A stretch of 64,000 bases of DNA from an uncultured Lachnospiraceae bacterium (lineage in GTDB: Bacteria; Bacillota; Clostridia; Lachnospirales; Lachnospiraceae): positions 62,001 through 126,000 of the forward strand of contig CAMNSZ010000002.1 in assembly GCA_946557105.1 (NCBI GenBank). The letters are read 5' to 3'. Each line of letters starts with the position of its first letter. The first letter of the stretch is position 1. Shown piece after piece: positions 29,455 through 37,176 of this stretch. The notes under the pieces were generated by a model. The model had not been told where the DNA came from. It did not search any database and saw nothing but the letters and a program-made list of their open reading frames with translations. Made by a program: the position numbers and the translations under genes.

Positions 29455-29483
29455 TTGCTTTTATTTTTGTTTTCTGTTAATAT
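29455..29483 (+). promoter_or_regulatory. Candidate rpmB promoter
   Basis: TTGCTT (29455-29460), 17 nt, TAATAT (29478-29483) on the plus strand, giving a leader of about 145 nt before rpmB. Moderate match. Confidence 0.5.
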
Positions 29484-29511
29484 AACAATGTTGCGAGTTA
29501 ATCTCAGCAGT

Positions 29512-29537
29512 GAAAGCTGAATCATTTTTCAGCTTTC
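29512..29537 (+). promoter_or_regulatory. Leader hairpin upstream of rpmB
   Basis: GAAAGCTGAA pairs with TTCAGCTTTC (10 bp, 6-nt loop TCATTT) inside the rpmB leader. No U-tract follows, so it is not a plain terminator; ribosomal protein leaders often carry autoregulatory structures, which is only a possibility here. Confidence 0.4.
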
Positions 29538-29634
29538 CTGATTTATCTGTTATACGTAACAAGTAAACGGAAACAAACTCTAAATTAAAGTAAATTAAGC
29601 GTAGTACACACGCAGATGTTGAGGAGGTGTCAAA

Positions 29635-29820
29635 ATGGCTAAGTGTGATGTTTGTGGTAAAGGCGTTCATTTTGGAAATAACGTAAGCCATTCTCATAGA
29701 AGAAGCAACGCAATTTGGAAATCTAATATTAAGAGCGTAAAGTGTAAGGTGAACGGCGGCGCAAAAAAGTTGCATGTCTGCACCAGCTGCTTAAAATCTG
29801 GCAAAGTCGAGAGAGCTTAA
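29635..29820 (+). CDS. rpmB: 50S ribosomal protein L28
   Basis: 61 residues, basic. MAKCDVCGKGVHFGNNVSHSH carries the Cys pair seen in zinc-type L28, followed by RRSNAIWKSN and VCTSCLKSGKVERA with a second CxxC, so the four-Cys zinc form is complete. GAGGAGG lies 7 nt before the ATG. Divergent from asp23-yloV, a layout also seen in Bacillus. Strong terminator follows. Confidence 0.97.
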   Translation: MAKCDVCGKGVHFGNNVSHSHRRSNAIWKSNIKSVKCKVNGGAKKLHVCTSCLKSGKVERA

Positions 29821-29845
29821 TTTTAGCAATAGCTACCGTATTTTA

Positions 29846-29876
29846 AAAACGAGTGGGATTTCCTACTCGTTTTTTT
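29846..29876 (+). terminator. rpmB terminator
   Basis: CGAGTGGG-ATTT-CCTACTCG (8 bp, one G-U) with seven Ts after and a run of As before, so it could act in both directions. Confidence 0.85.
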
Positions 29877-29900
29877 ATCATATAAAAATTTCGTCTTTGC

Positions 29901-29926
29901 AAAGTGCCGTTCACGGCACTTTTTAC
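29901..29926 (+). terminator. Second hairpin between rpmB and the J-domain gene
   Basis: AAAGTGCCG-TTCA-CGGCACTTT, 9 bp perfect stem followed by TTACC. Lies 8 nt from the end of the convergent J-domain gene, so it likely serves as its terminator or a bidirectional one. Confidence 0.65.
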
Positions 29927-29933
29927 CATATTG

Positions 29934-30449
29934 TTACTCTTCTCTTTTTCGACGAATAAATTCCTTGTTGATGAGCTGTACCAGCTCCTTGTCCCCAAAC
30001 ACATTATCCGGATGAAAAATTTTTACTAAATCGCGGTAGCGCTTCCTAAGTGCAAGAGGATTATTGGCGCTGCGGAACAACGTCTCTGCAATGTCGCCCT
30101 CGATAAAGGCATATTGCTGTCTGGTCTTTTCCTCAAGAAAACTCCTCTTCTCTCTCTCAAAGCTTTTACGGTCTGCCTCCAGCTGCTGAAACCCCGCCTG
30201 CAGAATTTCCATTTTTTTGTCAAAGAACAGATTTTCCTCCTTCAGGCGTTTGCGCTCGATAACGGTACGCCTGTTGAGGGAATCAATTTCATCGCGGAAC
30301 TTGACCTTTTCCTTAAAGAACTTGTCCTGCGCCCGCTCAAATTCCCTCCGCTCGTTTTCCAAGCGTATATTCTCCTGAAAAAGCCAAAGCTTCACCTTCT
30401 TCAGTTCATCTTCATTTTCCGTCTGGATTATCTCTTCCCAATCAATCAT
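29934..30449 (-). CDS. Coiled-coil protein with C-terminal J-domain motif
   Basis: 171 residues. Residues about 10-115 are a long charged coiled coil (ENIRLENERREFERAQDKF, EKREKR-type repeats). The last 50 residues, ALRKRYRDLVKIFHPDN and VQLINKEFIRRKREE, resemble helices II-III of a DnaJ J-domain with the HPD loop at about 146-148. J-domains stimulate Hsp70 ATPase; here the domain is at the C-terminus and short, so DnaK partnership is an inference. The small membrane gene starts 15 nt upstream; gene order with gerW is conserved as far as I can tell. Confidence 0.7.
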   Translation of the reverse strand: MIDWEEIIQTENEDELKKVKLWLFQENIRLENERREFERAQDKFFKEKVKFRDEIDSLNRRTVIERKRLKEENLFFDKKMEILQAGFQQLEADRKSFEREKRSFLEEKTRQQYAFIEGDIAETLFRSANNPLALRKRYRDLVKIFHPDNVFGDKELVQLINKEFIRRKREE

Positions 30450-30464
30450 AATTTAAAGAACCTC

Positions 30465-30602
30465 TTAATCCCCGCAAAAGCAATTGTAACCCACAAACAA
30501 TAACAGAGCGATAATAAGAAGCCCCAGCAGCTTGTTGATAATCAGCATAATCAACATGCCGATAGCAATAAAAAAGCAAATCAATCCAATAATTTTTTTC
30601 AT
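30465..30602 (-). CDS. Small hydrophobic membrane protein
   Basis: About 45 residues if it starts at MKKIIGLICFFIAIG: almost one long hydrophobic stretch with two potential helices, ending NCFCGD. The frame opens at 30689, 6 nt after gerW, but the first 29 residues do not look like a signal and have no support. No clear ribosome site before 30602. Family not recognised; similar tiny membrane proteins are common in Lachnospiraceae. Confidence 0.5.
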   Translation of the reverse strand: MKKIIGLICFFIAIGMLIMLIINKLLGLLIIALLLFVGYNCFCGD

Positions 30603-30695
30603 TGTGTCTTGATGCTTGTTATATCTCACTCTATTATATGCAAAAATAGTGATATTAGTACCTCGGTAATCATCCACGCCGATTGCCATTAACCC

Positions 30696-31109
30696 TTAAG
30701 AATCCTGCTCCTCGGGGAAGGCTATATCCACCACCTCTGAATCGGACAGCTCGCCGTCTTCCTTGGCAGGCTTCTTTAATTTGTCAACCAAATCGGGAAT
30801 CATATCCAAAATTTTGGTAACGGTATCCTGATTTTTAATATTTACCAGCTTTGTAGAGCCGTTTTTAATTACAAGCACTGCACTGGGAGTCATTTTACCT
30901 CCCAGTCCGCCGGCTCCCGAGCCTGTTCCCTTGTGGGTATTGTTGCCGGCCCCCGCTCCCACGCCGAAGGATACATCCACAAGCGGAAGGATAATCGTAT
31001 CGCCAACCTGCGTCGCCTCTCCCACCACCGTCTTGGTGGAAAGCACGGTATCCATTCCTCTTAAAAGCGATTCCACTACTCCTTGAAACTGATTCTCTTT
31101 ATCTGCCAT
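30696..31109 (-). CDS. ytfJ: GerW/YtfJ-family sporulation protein
   Basis: About 137 residues. NQFQGVVESLLRGMDTV at the N-terminus, then the Gly-rich GVGAGAGNNTHKGTGSGAGG and KMTPSAVLVIKNG typical of YtfJ, which in Bacillus is a spore-cortex germination protein. Start at 31109 because GGAG lies 6 nt upstream; the GTG at 31115 is an alternative. Follows the ytfI-like gene, the same order as in Bacillus, which supports both calls. Confidence 0.88.
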   Translation of the reverse strand: MADKENQFQGVVESLLRGMDTVLSTKTVVGEATQVGDTIILPLVDVSFGVGAGAGNNTHKGTGSGAGGLGGKMTPSAVLVIKNGSTKLVNIKNQDTVTKILDMIPDLVDKLKKPAKEDGELSDSEVVDIAFPEEQDS

Positions 31110-31162
31110 AATCACTCCATTTCCGCGCTGTGACGCGCAAGCTTACATTATCATTTTGTATT

Positions 31163-32107
31163 TTATGCCGCCTTTTTCGCAGCATTATGCCCCTTTATCC
31201 GTTTTATCAGCATACGCAGCCTTTTATCCGTCAACATCAAAACTCCGTTACTCAATACGCAAAATACGGTAACATGCCCGGCGGCGTCAAGCTCCCCCTG
31301 CAGAACAGCCTGTGTAAAATCGGGAGTCAGATTGACATAACAAGGCTTTCTTATCTGAGGCGAAAAAATACCGTAAATCCCCAACACATAACCTGTGGTA
31401 TCAGGAGACCCTGTTCCAAAAAGAATATCTGCTCTCAGCCTTCTGGGGCGAAGCTTTTTAAGAATCTTGAACACTCGCATTTTAGTGTACCCAAGCAGCG
31501 CTTTCGTATCCTCCTCCCGCAAAAGCTCCATATAAAAGGCTAAATTTCCCAAAATATCTTTTATTTTATCATATATATTAATAATTGTGTACTTTATCTT
31601 TTCATATTTTTTTAAAATAATCTGCTTTATTCTTTGTAAAATTGATGTTTTCTCCGTTTTTCGGCTTTTTTCGGCAGAAAACGCCTTGTCGTCGACGAAT
31701 GAACCGCCGCTGTCTGCAGTTAAGCGCTCCTGTTTATCCTGCTTTGACGCCGTGGACGCCTCCTGTTCCAAATCATCGGCCGCAACGGCTTGCCCTTTCT
31801 TTTCCCCTGTATTTTTTTCCTCGGAATTCAAGCTTTTGGAACCGGCCTTTTCGGAGTCATAAATTGTAAAGCATAACAGCTTTATAACTGTCTTCCCCGG
31901 CTCGGGATACACCACACGGGCCCGCAGCAGACCGAACAGCCAGTTGACCCCGACCCTGACGGTCATACCCTCAGCATCCCTTCTGCCTTTAATCCTATAA
32001 GTCACGGGAAAAAACAGTACTAGCAGAAGCACCGTAAGCAGTACCCCGAAAAGCACCAGAAGAACGATTCCCAGCACGCTCAATATTTTCAGTAGGATTG
32101 CTAACAT
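31163..32107 (-). CDS. ytfI: DUF2953 (YtfI-like) membrane-anchored protein
   Basis: About 314 residues. Residues 1-37 form a long N-terminal membrane segment (LAILLKILSVLGIVLLVLFGVLL); then RVGVNWLFGLLRARVVYPEPG, a charged, Ser/Lys/Glu-rich insert at about 90-150 (SEEKNTGEKKGQ), KMRVFKILKKLRPRRLRADI and GTGSPDTTGYVLGIYGI, the DUF2953 core. Located in front of ytfJ as in Bacillus ytfI-ytfJ, suggesting a role in sporulation or germination. GGAGT 7 nt before the ATG; overlaps the upstream stop by 7 nt. Confidence 0.82.
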   Translation of the reverse strand: MLAILLKILSVLGIVLLVLFGVLLTVLLLVLFFPVTYRIKGRRDAEGMTVRVGVNWLFGLLRARVVYPEPGKTVIKLLCFTIYDSEKAGSKSLNSEEKNTGEKKGQAVAADDLEQEASTASKQDKQERLTADSGGSFVDDKAFSAEKSRKTEKTSILQRIKQIILKKYEKIKYTIINIYDKIKDILGNLAFYMELLREEDTKALLGYTKMRVFKILKKLRPRRLRADILFGTGSPDTTGYVLGIYGIFSPQIRKPCYVNLTPDFTQAVLQGELDAAGHVTVFCVLSNGVLMLTDKRLRMLIKRIKGHNAAKKAA

Positions 32108-32424
32108 AACAGATACTCCTTCAAGGCACAATCGCCTCTTTCCTTGATACATTCCTGCACTATTTTTTCTACAAGCGAAACCGCTTCGTCGTAATTGGCC
32201 GTAATGCCTATAATATAAGGAGGATATTTGCTATAGTAGGATTGCGCCAGCTGCCTTGCCGCATAAATTTCAAGCTGGTCGCTTGGGTTTTGGGAAAGCA
32301 CAATCACATAAAGAGCGGAAAAAAGAGGCTTCTTTATTAATTTCTCTTTTAGTTTATCCAATTTATCGGAACTAATGCTTTCACCCAGATACAATTCAGG
32401 ATAAAAGTTCAGCTTTCTTTCCAT
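32101..32424 (-). CDS. Hypothetical protein in the ytfI-ytfJ operon
   Basis: 107 residues, soluble, family not recognised. MERKLNFYPELYLGESISS starts it, then a ALYVIVLSQNPSDQLEIYAARQ stretch and ITANYDEAVSLVEKIVQ. No membrane helices or metal motifs. First gene of the ytfI-ytfJ unit, behind a good promoter (32482-32510), and its end overlaps the ytfI start, so it is likely produced with those sporulation proteins. Confidence 0.65.
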   Translation of the reverse strand: MERKLNFYPELYLGESISSDKLDKLKEKLIKKPLFSALYVIVLSQNPSDQLEIYAARQLAQSYYSKYPPYIIGITANYDEAVSLVEKIVQECIKERGDCALKEYLLC

Positions 32425-32481
32425 ACAAATCCATCCTTTACAGATACGTCCTTACTCCGGTTTACTATACAGCCTTTTCAC

Positions 32482-32510
32482 ATTATAACATAGATTATTT
32501 TTTTTGTAAC
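32482..32510 (-). promoter_or_regulatory. Promoter of the ytfI-ytfJ unit
   Basis: GTTACA (32505-32510), 17 nt, TATAAT (32482-32487) on the minus strand, about 60 nt before the first gene. Confidence 0.65.
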
Positions 32511-32520
32511 CTATAAGAAT

Positions 32521-32548
32521 TAACAGATTAATATATCTATATCTGTTA
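32521..32548. promoter_or_regulatory. Palindrome between divergent promoters
   Basis: TAACAGAT and ATCTGTTA form 8-bp arms separated by 12 nt, in the middle of the divergent region between the ytfI unit and the HD-GYP gene. Spacing fits a dimeric regulator covering both promoters. No regulator is identified. Confidence 0.45.
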
Positions 32549-32558
32549 AAGATTTTGA

Positions 32559-32586
32559 TTGACATTGTTTCAGAATAAATTATACT
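32559..32586 (+). promoter_or_regulatory. Promoter of the HD-GYP-like gene
   Basis: TTGACA (32559-32564), 16 nt, TATACT (32581-32586) on the plus strand. Confidence 0.7.
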
Positions 32587-32660
32587 AAAAATAAATAAAG
32601 TGCAATATGTGTTCAAAATTCATTGTGCCGTCAAATGATTATATTAGGAGGATTTTACTC

Positions 32661-33704
32661 TTGAAAATAGTTGCAGTAATGGAATTAAAGCCCGGAATGA
32701 TTCTTGGGGAAGACGTTGTCAATCAGGGAAAGGTGATCTACCCTGCAGATACAAAACTGGATGAAACTATTATTTCCAGACTGAACCGTTATTCTGTAAT
32801 GTGCGTTTCTGTCAAAGAAAATATCGACCTTGCAACTACGCATCACGAGAGACTTCGCTACGACAATGCTTTCCGTCTTTTCGAGCATCAATACAAAATT
32901 GCGCTGCAAAGCTATAAATTTTTCATGCAAAATTTTTTTTCCACAGGCTGTAAAATTGACGACAACGCACTTTTAAGCATTTACTACGATTTATATGCAA
33001 AAATTTCCTCCGGCGCCGTGCTTTTGGATTATCTGTACAACATGACGCCCAGCGAGGACGAGGTAACCTATACGCACTGTCTGGACTCTGCCCTCCTTTC
33101 CGGCACTATCGCCGACTGGCTTACCATGAATGAGGAGGCGCGTAAAACTATGATTTTGTGCGGCTTTTACTATGATATCGGCAAGCTGCTTTTACCTGCC
33201 TCGTTGCTTTGGAAACCGGGAAAGCTTTCTGCCGAGGAGCTGGCGACAGTCAAAAAGCACCCTGAAATGGGCTATGAGCTTATTAAAAACCTTAATCTCA
33301 ATCAGCATGTAAAGAATTCTGTGATTATGCACCACGAGCGTCTGGATGGCAGTGGTTATCCTTATCATTTGTCGGGAGAGAGCGTTGACAGATACGCTCG
33401 CTACATGGCAATTGTAGATGCCTATATTGCAATGGCGGCGCCCCGCTCTTATCGAAGCGCCTATACGCCCCTCCGAATTCTCGCGGATTTTGAAGATAAT
33501 ATGAGCAAATTTGATACGGAGCTCCTAATACCTGTTATGAAGCGGATTGCCGACGCGCAGATCGGCACCAAAGTCCGCCTAAGCGACAACACACAGTGGG
33601 AGGTTCTCATTATACATCCCGGCAAGCTTTCCCGCCCTATCCTGCGCAATGACAAGGACAAAATCCTCAACCTTATGGAACAAACCGGGCTTACAATTCT
33701 TTAA
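32661..33704 (+). CDS. HD-GYP-like protein with altered HD motif
   Basis: About 347 residues. HD-GYP phosphodiesterases degrade cyclic di-GMP. Here HHERLDGSGYP (about 224-234) and the C-terminal VDAYIAM are present and a conserved His occurs at about 139, but the pair normally HD is Tyr-Asp (FYYDIGK, about 170-174), so one metal ligand is missing and catalysis may be lost. N-terminal 60 residues (ELKPGMILGEDV) resemble the DUF3391-like lead domain. The start is a TTG at 32661 with AGGAGG 9 nt upstream; no ATG fits. Single gene behind its own promoter. Confidence 0.82.
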   Translation: MKIVAVMELKPGMILGEDVVNQGKVIYPADTKLDETIISRLNRYSVMCVSVKENIDLATTHHERLRYDNAFRLFEHQYKIALQSYKFFMQNFFSTGCKIDDNALLSIYYDLYAKISSGAVLLDYLYNMTPSEDEVTYTHCLDSALLSGTIADWLTMNEEARKTMILCGFYYDIGKLLLPASLLWKPGKLSAEELATVKKHPEMGYELIKNLNLNQHVKNSVIMHHERLDGSGYPYHLSGESVDRYARYMAIVDAYIAMAAPRSYRSAYTPLRILADFEDNMSKFDTELLIPVMKRIADAQIGTKVRLSDNTQWEVLIIHPGKLSRPILRNDKDKILNLMEQTGLTIL

Positions 33705-33764
33705 AGTGTGGTAAGCTGCATTTCAGGACGAAATTTCCCTTATAATACAAGACAGCCTTAAATA

Positions 33765-34217
33765 CTAAAAGTATTTTCGGCTGCCCCAAAGGTTACTTCT
33801 TTTTAGCTCCAGATATTCGTCATATGCTTTTTCCAAAATCTGCTTTTCATTGGAAAATTTCAGCAAATGATAGGCTTCGTGATACTTATAAAAGCCGGAG
33901 TCAACAAAGTATTCCTCTCTTTGTGGTTTGCTGTAATAACTGTCAGCCATCATCAAATACCAATGAACCTCTTTCTCCACGGTATTATCGGGAATGCTAA
34001 AGGAATATTCGCTTTTACCGATGTATTTGATTATGGTTGCTTTCGCACCGGATTCCTCCATGACTTCACGCAAGGCAGTCTCTTTAAACTCTTCGTTCTG
34101 TTCCACCGTACCCTTGGGAAGAACCCAGCCTTCGTATTTATTCCTATAGTTCTTGTACAGGAGTAAAACCTTACCACGAAAAATTACCACACCACCACAG
34201 CTTGTTGCTTCTATCAT
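33765..34217 (-). CDS. NUDIX hydrolase
   Basis: 150 residues. The NUDIX box is seen as GTVEQNEEFKETALREVMEESGA (GX5EX7REUXEEXGU fits), preceded by WVLPKG. It hydrolyses nucleoside-diphosphate-linked substrates; the substrate cannot be told. Start at 34217 with GGAGG 7 nt upstream, so the frame to 34250 is not used. Convergent with the HD-GYP gene, 60 nt apart. Confidence 0.92.
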   Translation of the reverse strand: MIEATSCGGVVIFRGKVLLLYKNYRNKYEGWVLPKGTVEQNEEFKETALREVMEESGAKATIIKYIGKSEYSFSIPDNTVEKEVHWYLMMADSYYSKPQREEYFVDSGFYKYHEAYHLLKFSNEKQILEKAYDEYLELKRSNLWGSRKYF

Positions 34218-34258
34218 TGCAATTCCTCCTGATTGGTGTGTCATGCTCAACTTTATTC

Positions 34259-34287
34259 AGTATAGTATAAATTAAACTTTACTGCAA
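34259..34287 (-). promoter_or_regulatory. Promoter of the NUDIX gene
   Basis: TTGCAG (34282-34287), 17 nt, TATACT (34259-34264) on the minus strand, directly after the PBP stop codon. Confidence 0.65.
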
Positions 34288-34290
34288 CCT

Positions 34291-35748
34291 TTATTTTGCA
34301 CTGAAATAGGCGTCAAATATACGTTTCGCAATAGGAACCGCATAATCTCCGCCGCTTCCTGCGCCTTCCACGATAATCGTGACACATATCTCAGGGTCTT
34401 CTACGGGGGCAAAGCCCGTAAACCATGCATGGCTGTCTCCCTTTACATTATTGTATTCCGCAGAGCCGGTTTTACCTGCCGCCGTGTAAGAAAGTCCGGA
34501 AAGCTTCGACGCCGTTCCTTCTTCCACTACTTCCGCCATCATCAGACGTAAAACGTCCGCTTCCTCTTCGTCCAATAATTTCCCGTAACTCTCAGGCTTG
34601 AAGCTCTTTATCAGCTTTCCCTCGTCATTCTCCACTCTGTCAACTAAGTAAGGCTTCATAAGAATACCGTCGTTGGCAATGGCACAGGTAATCATGTTCA
34701 TATGCATGGGTGTAACCTGTGTCTTTCCCTGACCTATAGAGGTCTGCATCATCTCTGCATCCTGTCCTGCTGTCGGAATATTGACATAGCTTTTTGCATG
34801 GCTTAAAGTAATCGGCAGCTTTTCACCGAAGAGCAATTCCTCTAGCGTCTCGGAAAACGCTTCGCGGTCCAAGCTCATCCCGATGCCGGCAAAGGAAGAA
34901 TTACAGGACTTGGCAAAGGATTTATTCAAGTCCACGGCGCCGTGCTTTGTTCCGTGATAACAGCCAATCTTACTATTGCCCAAATGAAAGGAACCGTTAC
35001 ATTGATACCTATAATCCTGATAGGTATCCGGATTCTGCCTTATATACTCTAAAGCCGTTATTATTTTAAAGGTGGAGCCTGGAGGATAAAGCCCGCTTGT
35101 TGCCCTGTTTACCAAGATAGAGCTTGAATCGTCCTCTATCAGGGAATCCCATATTTGAGCAATTTTATTAGGGTCAAAATTAGGATGCGACACCATTGCC
35201 AAAACTTTCCCGGTAGAAACCTCCGTTACGACAATCGCCCCCCTATATATGTTAAGCTGCTCGTCGGCAATCTCTTGAAGCTTCACATCGAGAGTGGTAT
35301 ACACATTATCGCCGGGATTCTTAAGCCCCGCCACGTCATTTGCCGCCTTGCTGCCGATGGAAATATTTGTATTGATTAAATAATAGTTGGCAATCGCCTC
35401 AACTCCCGTGCGTCCTTTAGTGGAATACCCCACAACGTGGGAAAAAAGCTTATCATAGGGATAAACTCTTTTCTCTTTCTGTTCCTCATCCAGAATGGTT
35501 TTTGCCAATACCTCACCGTCACGGGAAAAAATGCTTCCTCTGTAGTTTTTTGACAGCAAAATCTGTTGTCTGGAATTATAGCTGTTATTTATCATATCCT
35601 GTTCACTTGTCGCTGTAAAGTAGCACAAATACCCTGTCATACCTATAAAAAGTACAACAAATACACAGGTTATAATCAGAATCTCTCTCTGGCTGCCCAC
35701 ACGCTTTTTTGACGTATTACCAAAAAAGCGGCATACATACTCCCACAT
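34291..35748 (-). CDS. Penicillin-binding protein 2-like transpeptidase
   Basis: About 485 residues. A membrane helix at about 24-46 (ILIITCVFVVLFIGMTGYL), then the transpeptidase domain with motif SxxK in PPGSTFKIITALEY (catalytic Ser), SxN in SCNSSFAGIG and KTG in AAGKTGSAEYN. It crosslinks peptidoglycan; with the FtsW-like glycosyltransferase next door it forms a SEDS-PBP pair. The frame stays open to 35898, overlapping ftsW by 134 nt; I take the ATG at 35748 (or a TTG at 35757) as the start. Elongation (MrdA) versus division or spore cortex (SpoVD) cannot be separated here. Confidence 0.9.
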   Translation of the reverse strand: MWEYVCRFFGNTSKKRVGSQREILIITCVFVVLFIGMTGYLCYFTATSEQDMINNSYNSRQQILLSKNYRGSIFSRDGEVLAKTILDEEQKEKRVYPYDKLFSHVVGYSTKGRTGVEAIANYYLINTNISIGSKAANDVAGLKNPGDNVYTTLDVKLQEIADEQLNIYRGAIVVTEVSTGKVLAMVSHPNFDPNKIAQIWDSLIEDDSSSILVNRATSGLYPPGSTFKIITALEYIRQNPDTYQDYRYQCNGSFHLGNSKIGCYHGTKHGAVDLNKSFAKSCNSSFAGIGMSLDREAFSETLEELLFGEKLPITLSHAKSYVNIPTAGQDAEMMQTSIGQGKTQVTPMHMNMITCAIANDGILMKPYLVDRVENDEGKLIKSFKPESYGKLLDEEEADVLRLMMAEVVEEGTASKLSGLSYTAAGKTGSAEYNNVKGDSHAWFTGFAPVEDPEICVTIIVEGAGSGGDYAVPIAKRIFDAYFSAK

Positions 35749-35764
35749 AGATTTCAAGGATAAT

Positions 35765-37162
35765 TTATCCCTTGTCTCTTTTTTCTGCGTTCTCCGTATT
35801 GTTTTCTTTTGCTGCGTTTCCTCCCTCTTGAGGCTTTCTTTTTCGGACAAGATGCTTTCCTCCCTCCTTCTGTAATCTGATATAAATCCCCTGAACAATA
35901 AAGAACATCACCATTGTTGTCATAACAGAACTCCCGCCATAGCTGATAAAAGGCAGAGTGACGCCTGTAAGAGGAATAAATTTAATTCCTCCTCCTATTG
36001 TGAGAAATATTTGAAAAATATACATAACGCCGATTCCGTATACAATCATCTGATAAAAGCGGTCGTGTATTCTGATTGCAATCTGCATTATTTGAACAAA
36101 ACAGCTAAGGCAGATTAAAATCAAGCAGATACCCACAATAACTCCCAGCTCCTCACAAATCGAGGAAAAGATAAAATCCGCGATAACATAAGGAATCGCC
36201 TTGGGATTTCCCTGTAGCAGCCCCATCCCAAACCAGCTCCCGCTCCCCACGGCAAAAAGAGACTGTGTTATCTGATAGCCCTGATTGTCAATATAACTCC
36301 ACGGATCCTGCCATGCAAGCACCCTTATTTTCACATGGTCAAAAAGCATATAGGCAAGATATGCCGCAGCGCTCCCCCCTGCCGCTCCTGCAATCAGATA
36401 CCAATAATTCCTGCTGGAGATAAATACCACCGCCACGTAACCGACAAAGAAAATCAAGGCGCTTCCCAAATCCGTGGAAATTACCAGAATAATCACATGT
36501 ATTCCGGCAATAAGCGCCGTCAGAAGCACGCGTTTCAAGGAAACATCCTCCCACAGGGCGCCCGCAAGGAAAAACAGAAATAAAATTTTTACAAATTCCG
36601 AGGGCTGGAAGGTAATACCCGCAAGGGCAAAGGAAATTTTTGAGCCGTGAGTCACCTCGCCAAAAATAAGGACGACGCTAAGCAGGGTAACGCCCACTGA
36701 AGCATAAAGCCATGTAAGCTTTTTCCAAAAACGAATCCGGGTAAGCAGATACGGAATCGCCAGTGAAAATGCCAAGGAGGCAAGCACAATGACGTACTGC
36801 CTGACCGCCTTTGCAAAGGACAGTCTTGCCACCATGCACAAGCCGATTCCAAGAAGCATACACATATTATTTAAGAGCAGACGATTCACATTTTCGTAAA
36901 TCATCGTCACCAACATTATAGCCGCAAAAAGAAATATTTGTATAAAGGCATAAAAAAATACATACTGCATATCCCTGCTCTCCAGAGCCAGATTGAGAAA
37001 GCATAAAAATTGCACCGCGAATATCAACAATCCCTGAAAAGCGTAAAAGCCCCCATGATTCTCCTTGGGCTTATGGCGCAGCGCAATAAGCCCAAGGAGA
37101 GCAAATAGAGCCACAAGTAATGAAATTAAGTATCTTGATAATTCAAAAATATATTCCTGCAT
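35765..37162 (-). CDS. FtsW/RodA/SpoVE-family cell-wall glycosyltransferase
   Basis: 465 residues, about ten to eleven membrane segments. SEDS signature is seen in QPSEFVKILFLFFLAGALWED, AVGSGSWFGMGLLQGNP and FIPLTGVTLPFISYGGSSVM. SEDS proteins polymerise lipid II together with a class B PBP; the downstream PBP gene is the partner. Charged C-terminal tail (RKRKPQEGGNAAKENN). Located downstream of the U32 peptidase with 14 nt between, so probably co-transcribed with zapA-U32. Confidence 0.93.
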   Translation of the reverse strand: MQEYIFELSRYLISLLVALFALLGLIALRHKPKENHGGFYAFQGLLIFAVQFLCFLNLALESRDMQYVFFYAFIQIFLFAAIMLVTMIYENVNRLLLNNMCMLLGIGLCMVARLSFAKAVRQYVIVLASLAFSLAIPYLLTRIRFWKKLTWLYASVGVTLLSVVLIFGEVTHGSKISFALAGITFQPSEFVKILFLFFLAGALWEDVSLKRVLLTALIAGIHVIILVISTDLGSALIFFVGYVAVVFISSRNYWYLIAGAAGGSAAAYLAYMLFDHVKIRVLAWQDPWSYIDNQGYQITQSLFAVGSGSWFGMGLLQGNPKAIPYVIADFIFSSICEELGVIVGICLILICLSCFVQIMQIAIRIHDRFYQMIVYGIGVMYIFQIFLTIGGGIKFIPLTGVTLPFISYGGSSVMTTMVMFFIVQGIYIRLQKEGGKHLVRKRKPQEGGNAAKENNTENAEKRDKG

Positions 37163-37176
37163 ACTTCATCCTCAAA

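Noticed and set aside
29461..29775. Minus-strand frame of 104 codons over rpmB
   Set aside because: Antisense shadow of rpmB and its leader; no ribosome site.
35749..35898. Longer N-terminus of the PBP
   Set aside because: It would overlap ftsW by 134 nt; the added sequence is low-complexity Lys/Glu/Arg without a start signal.
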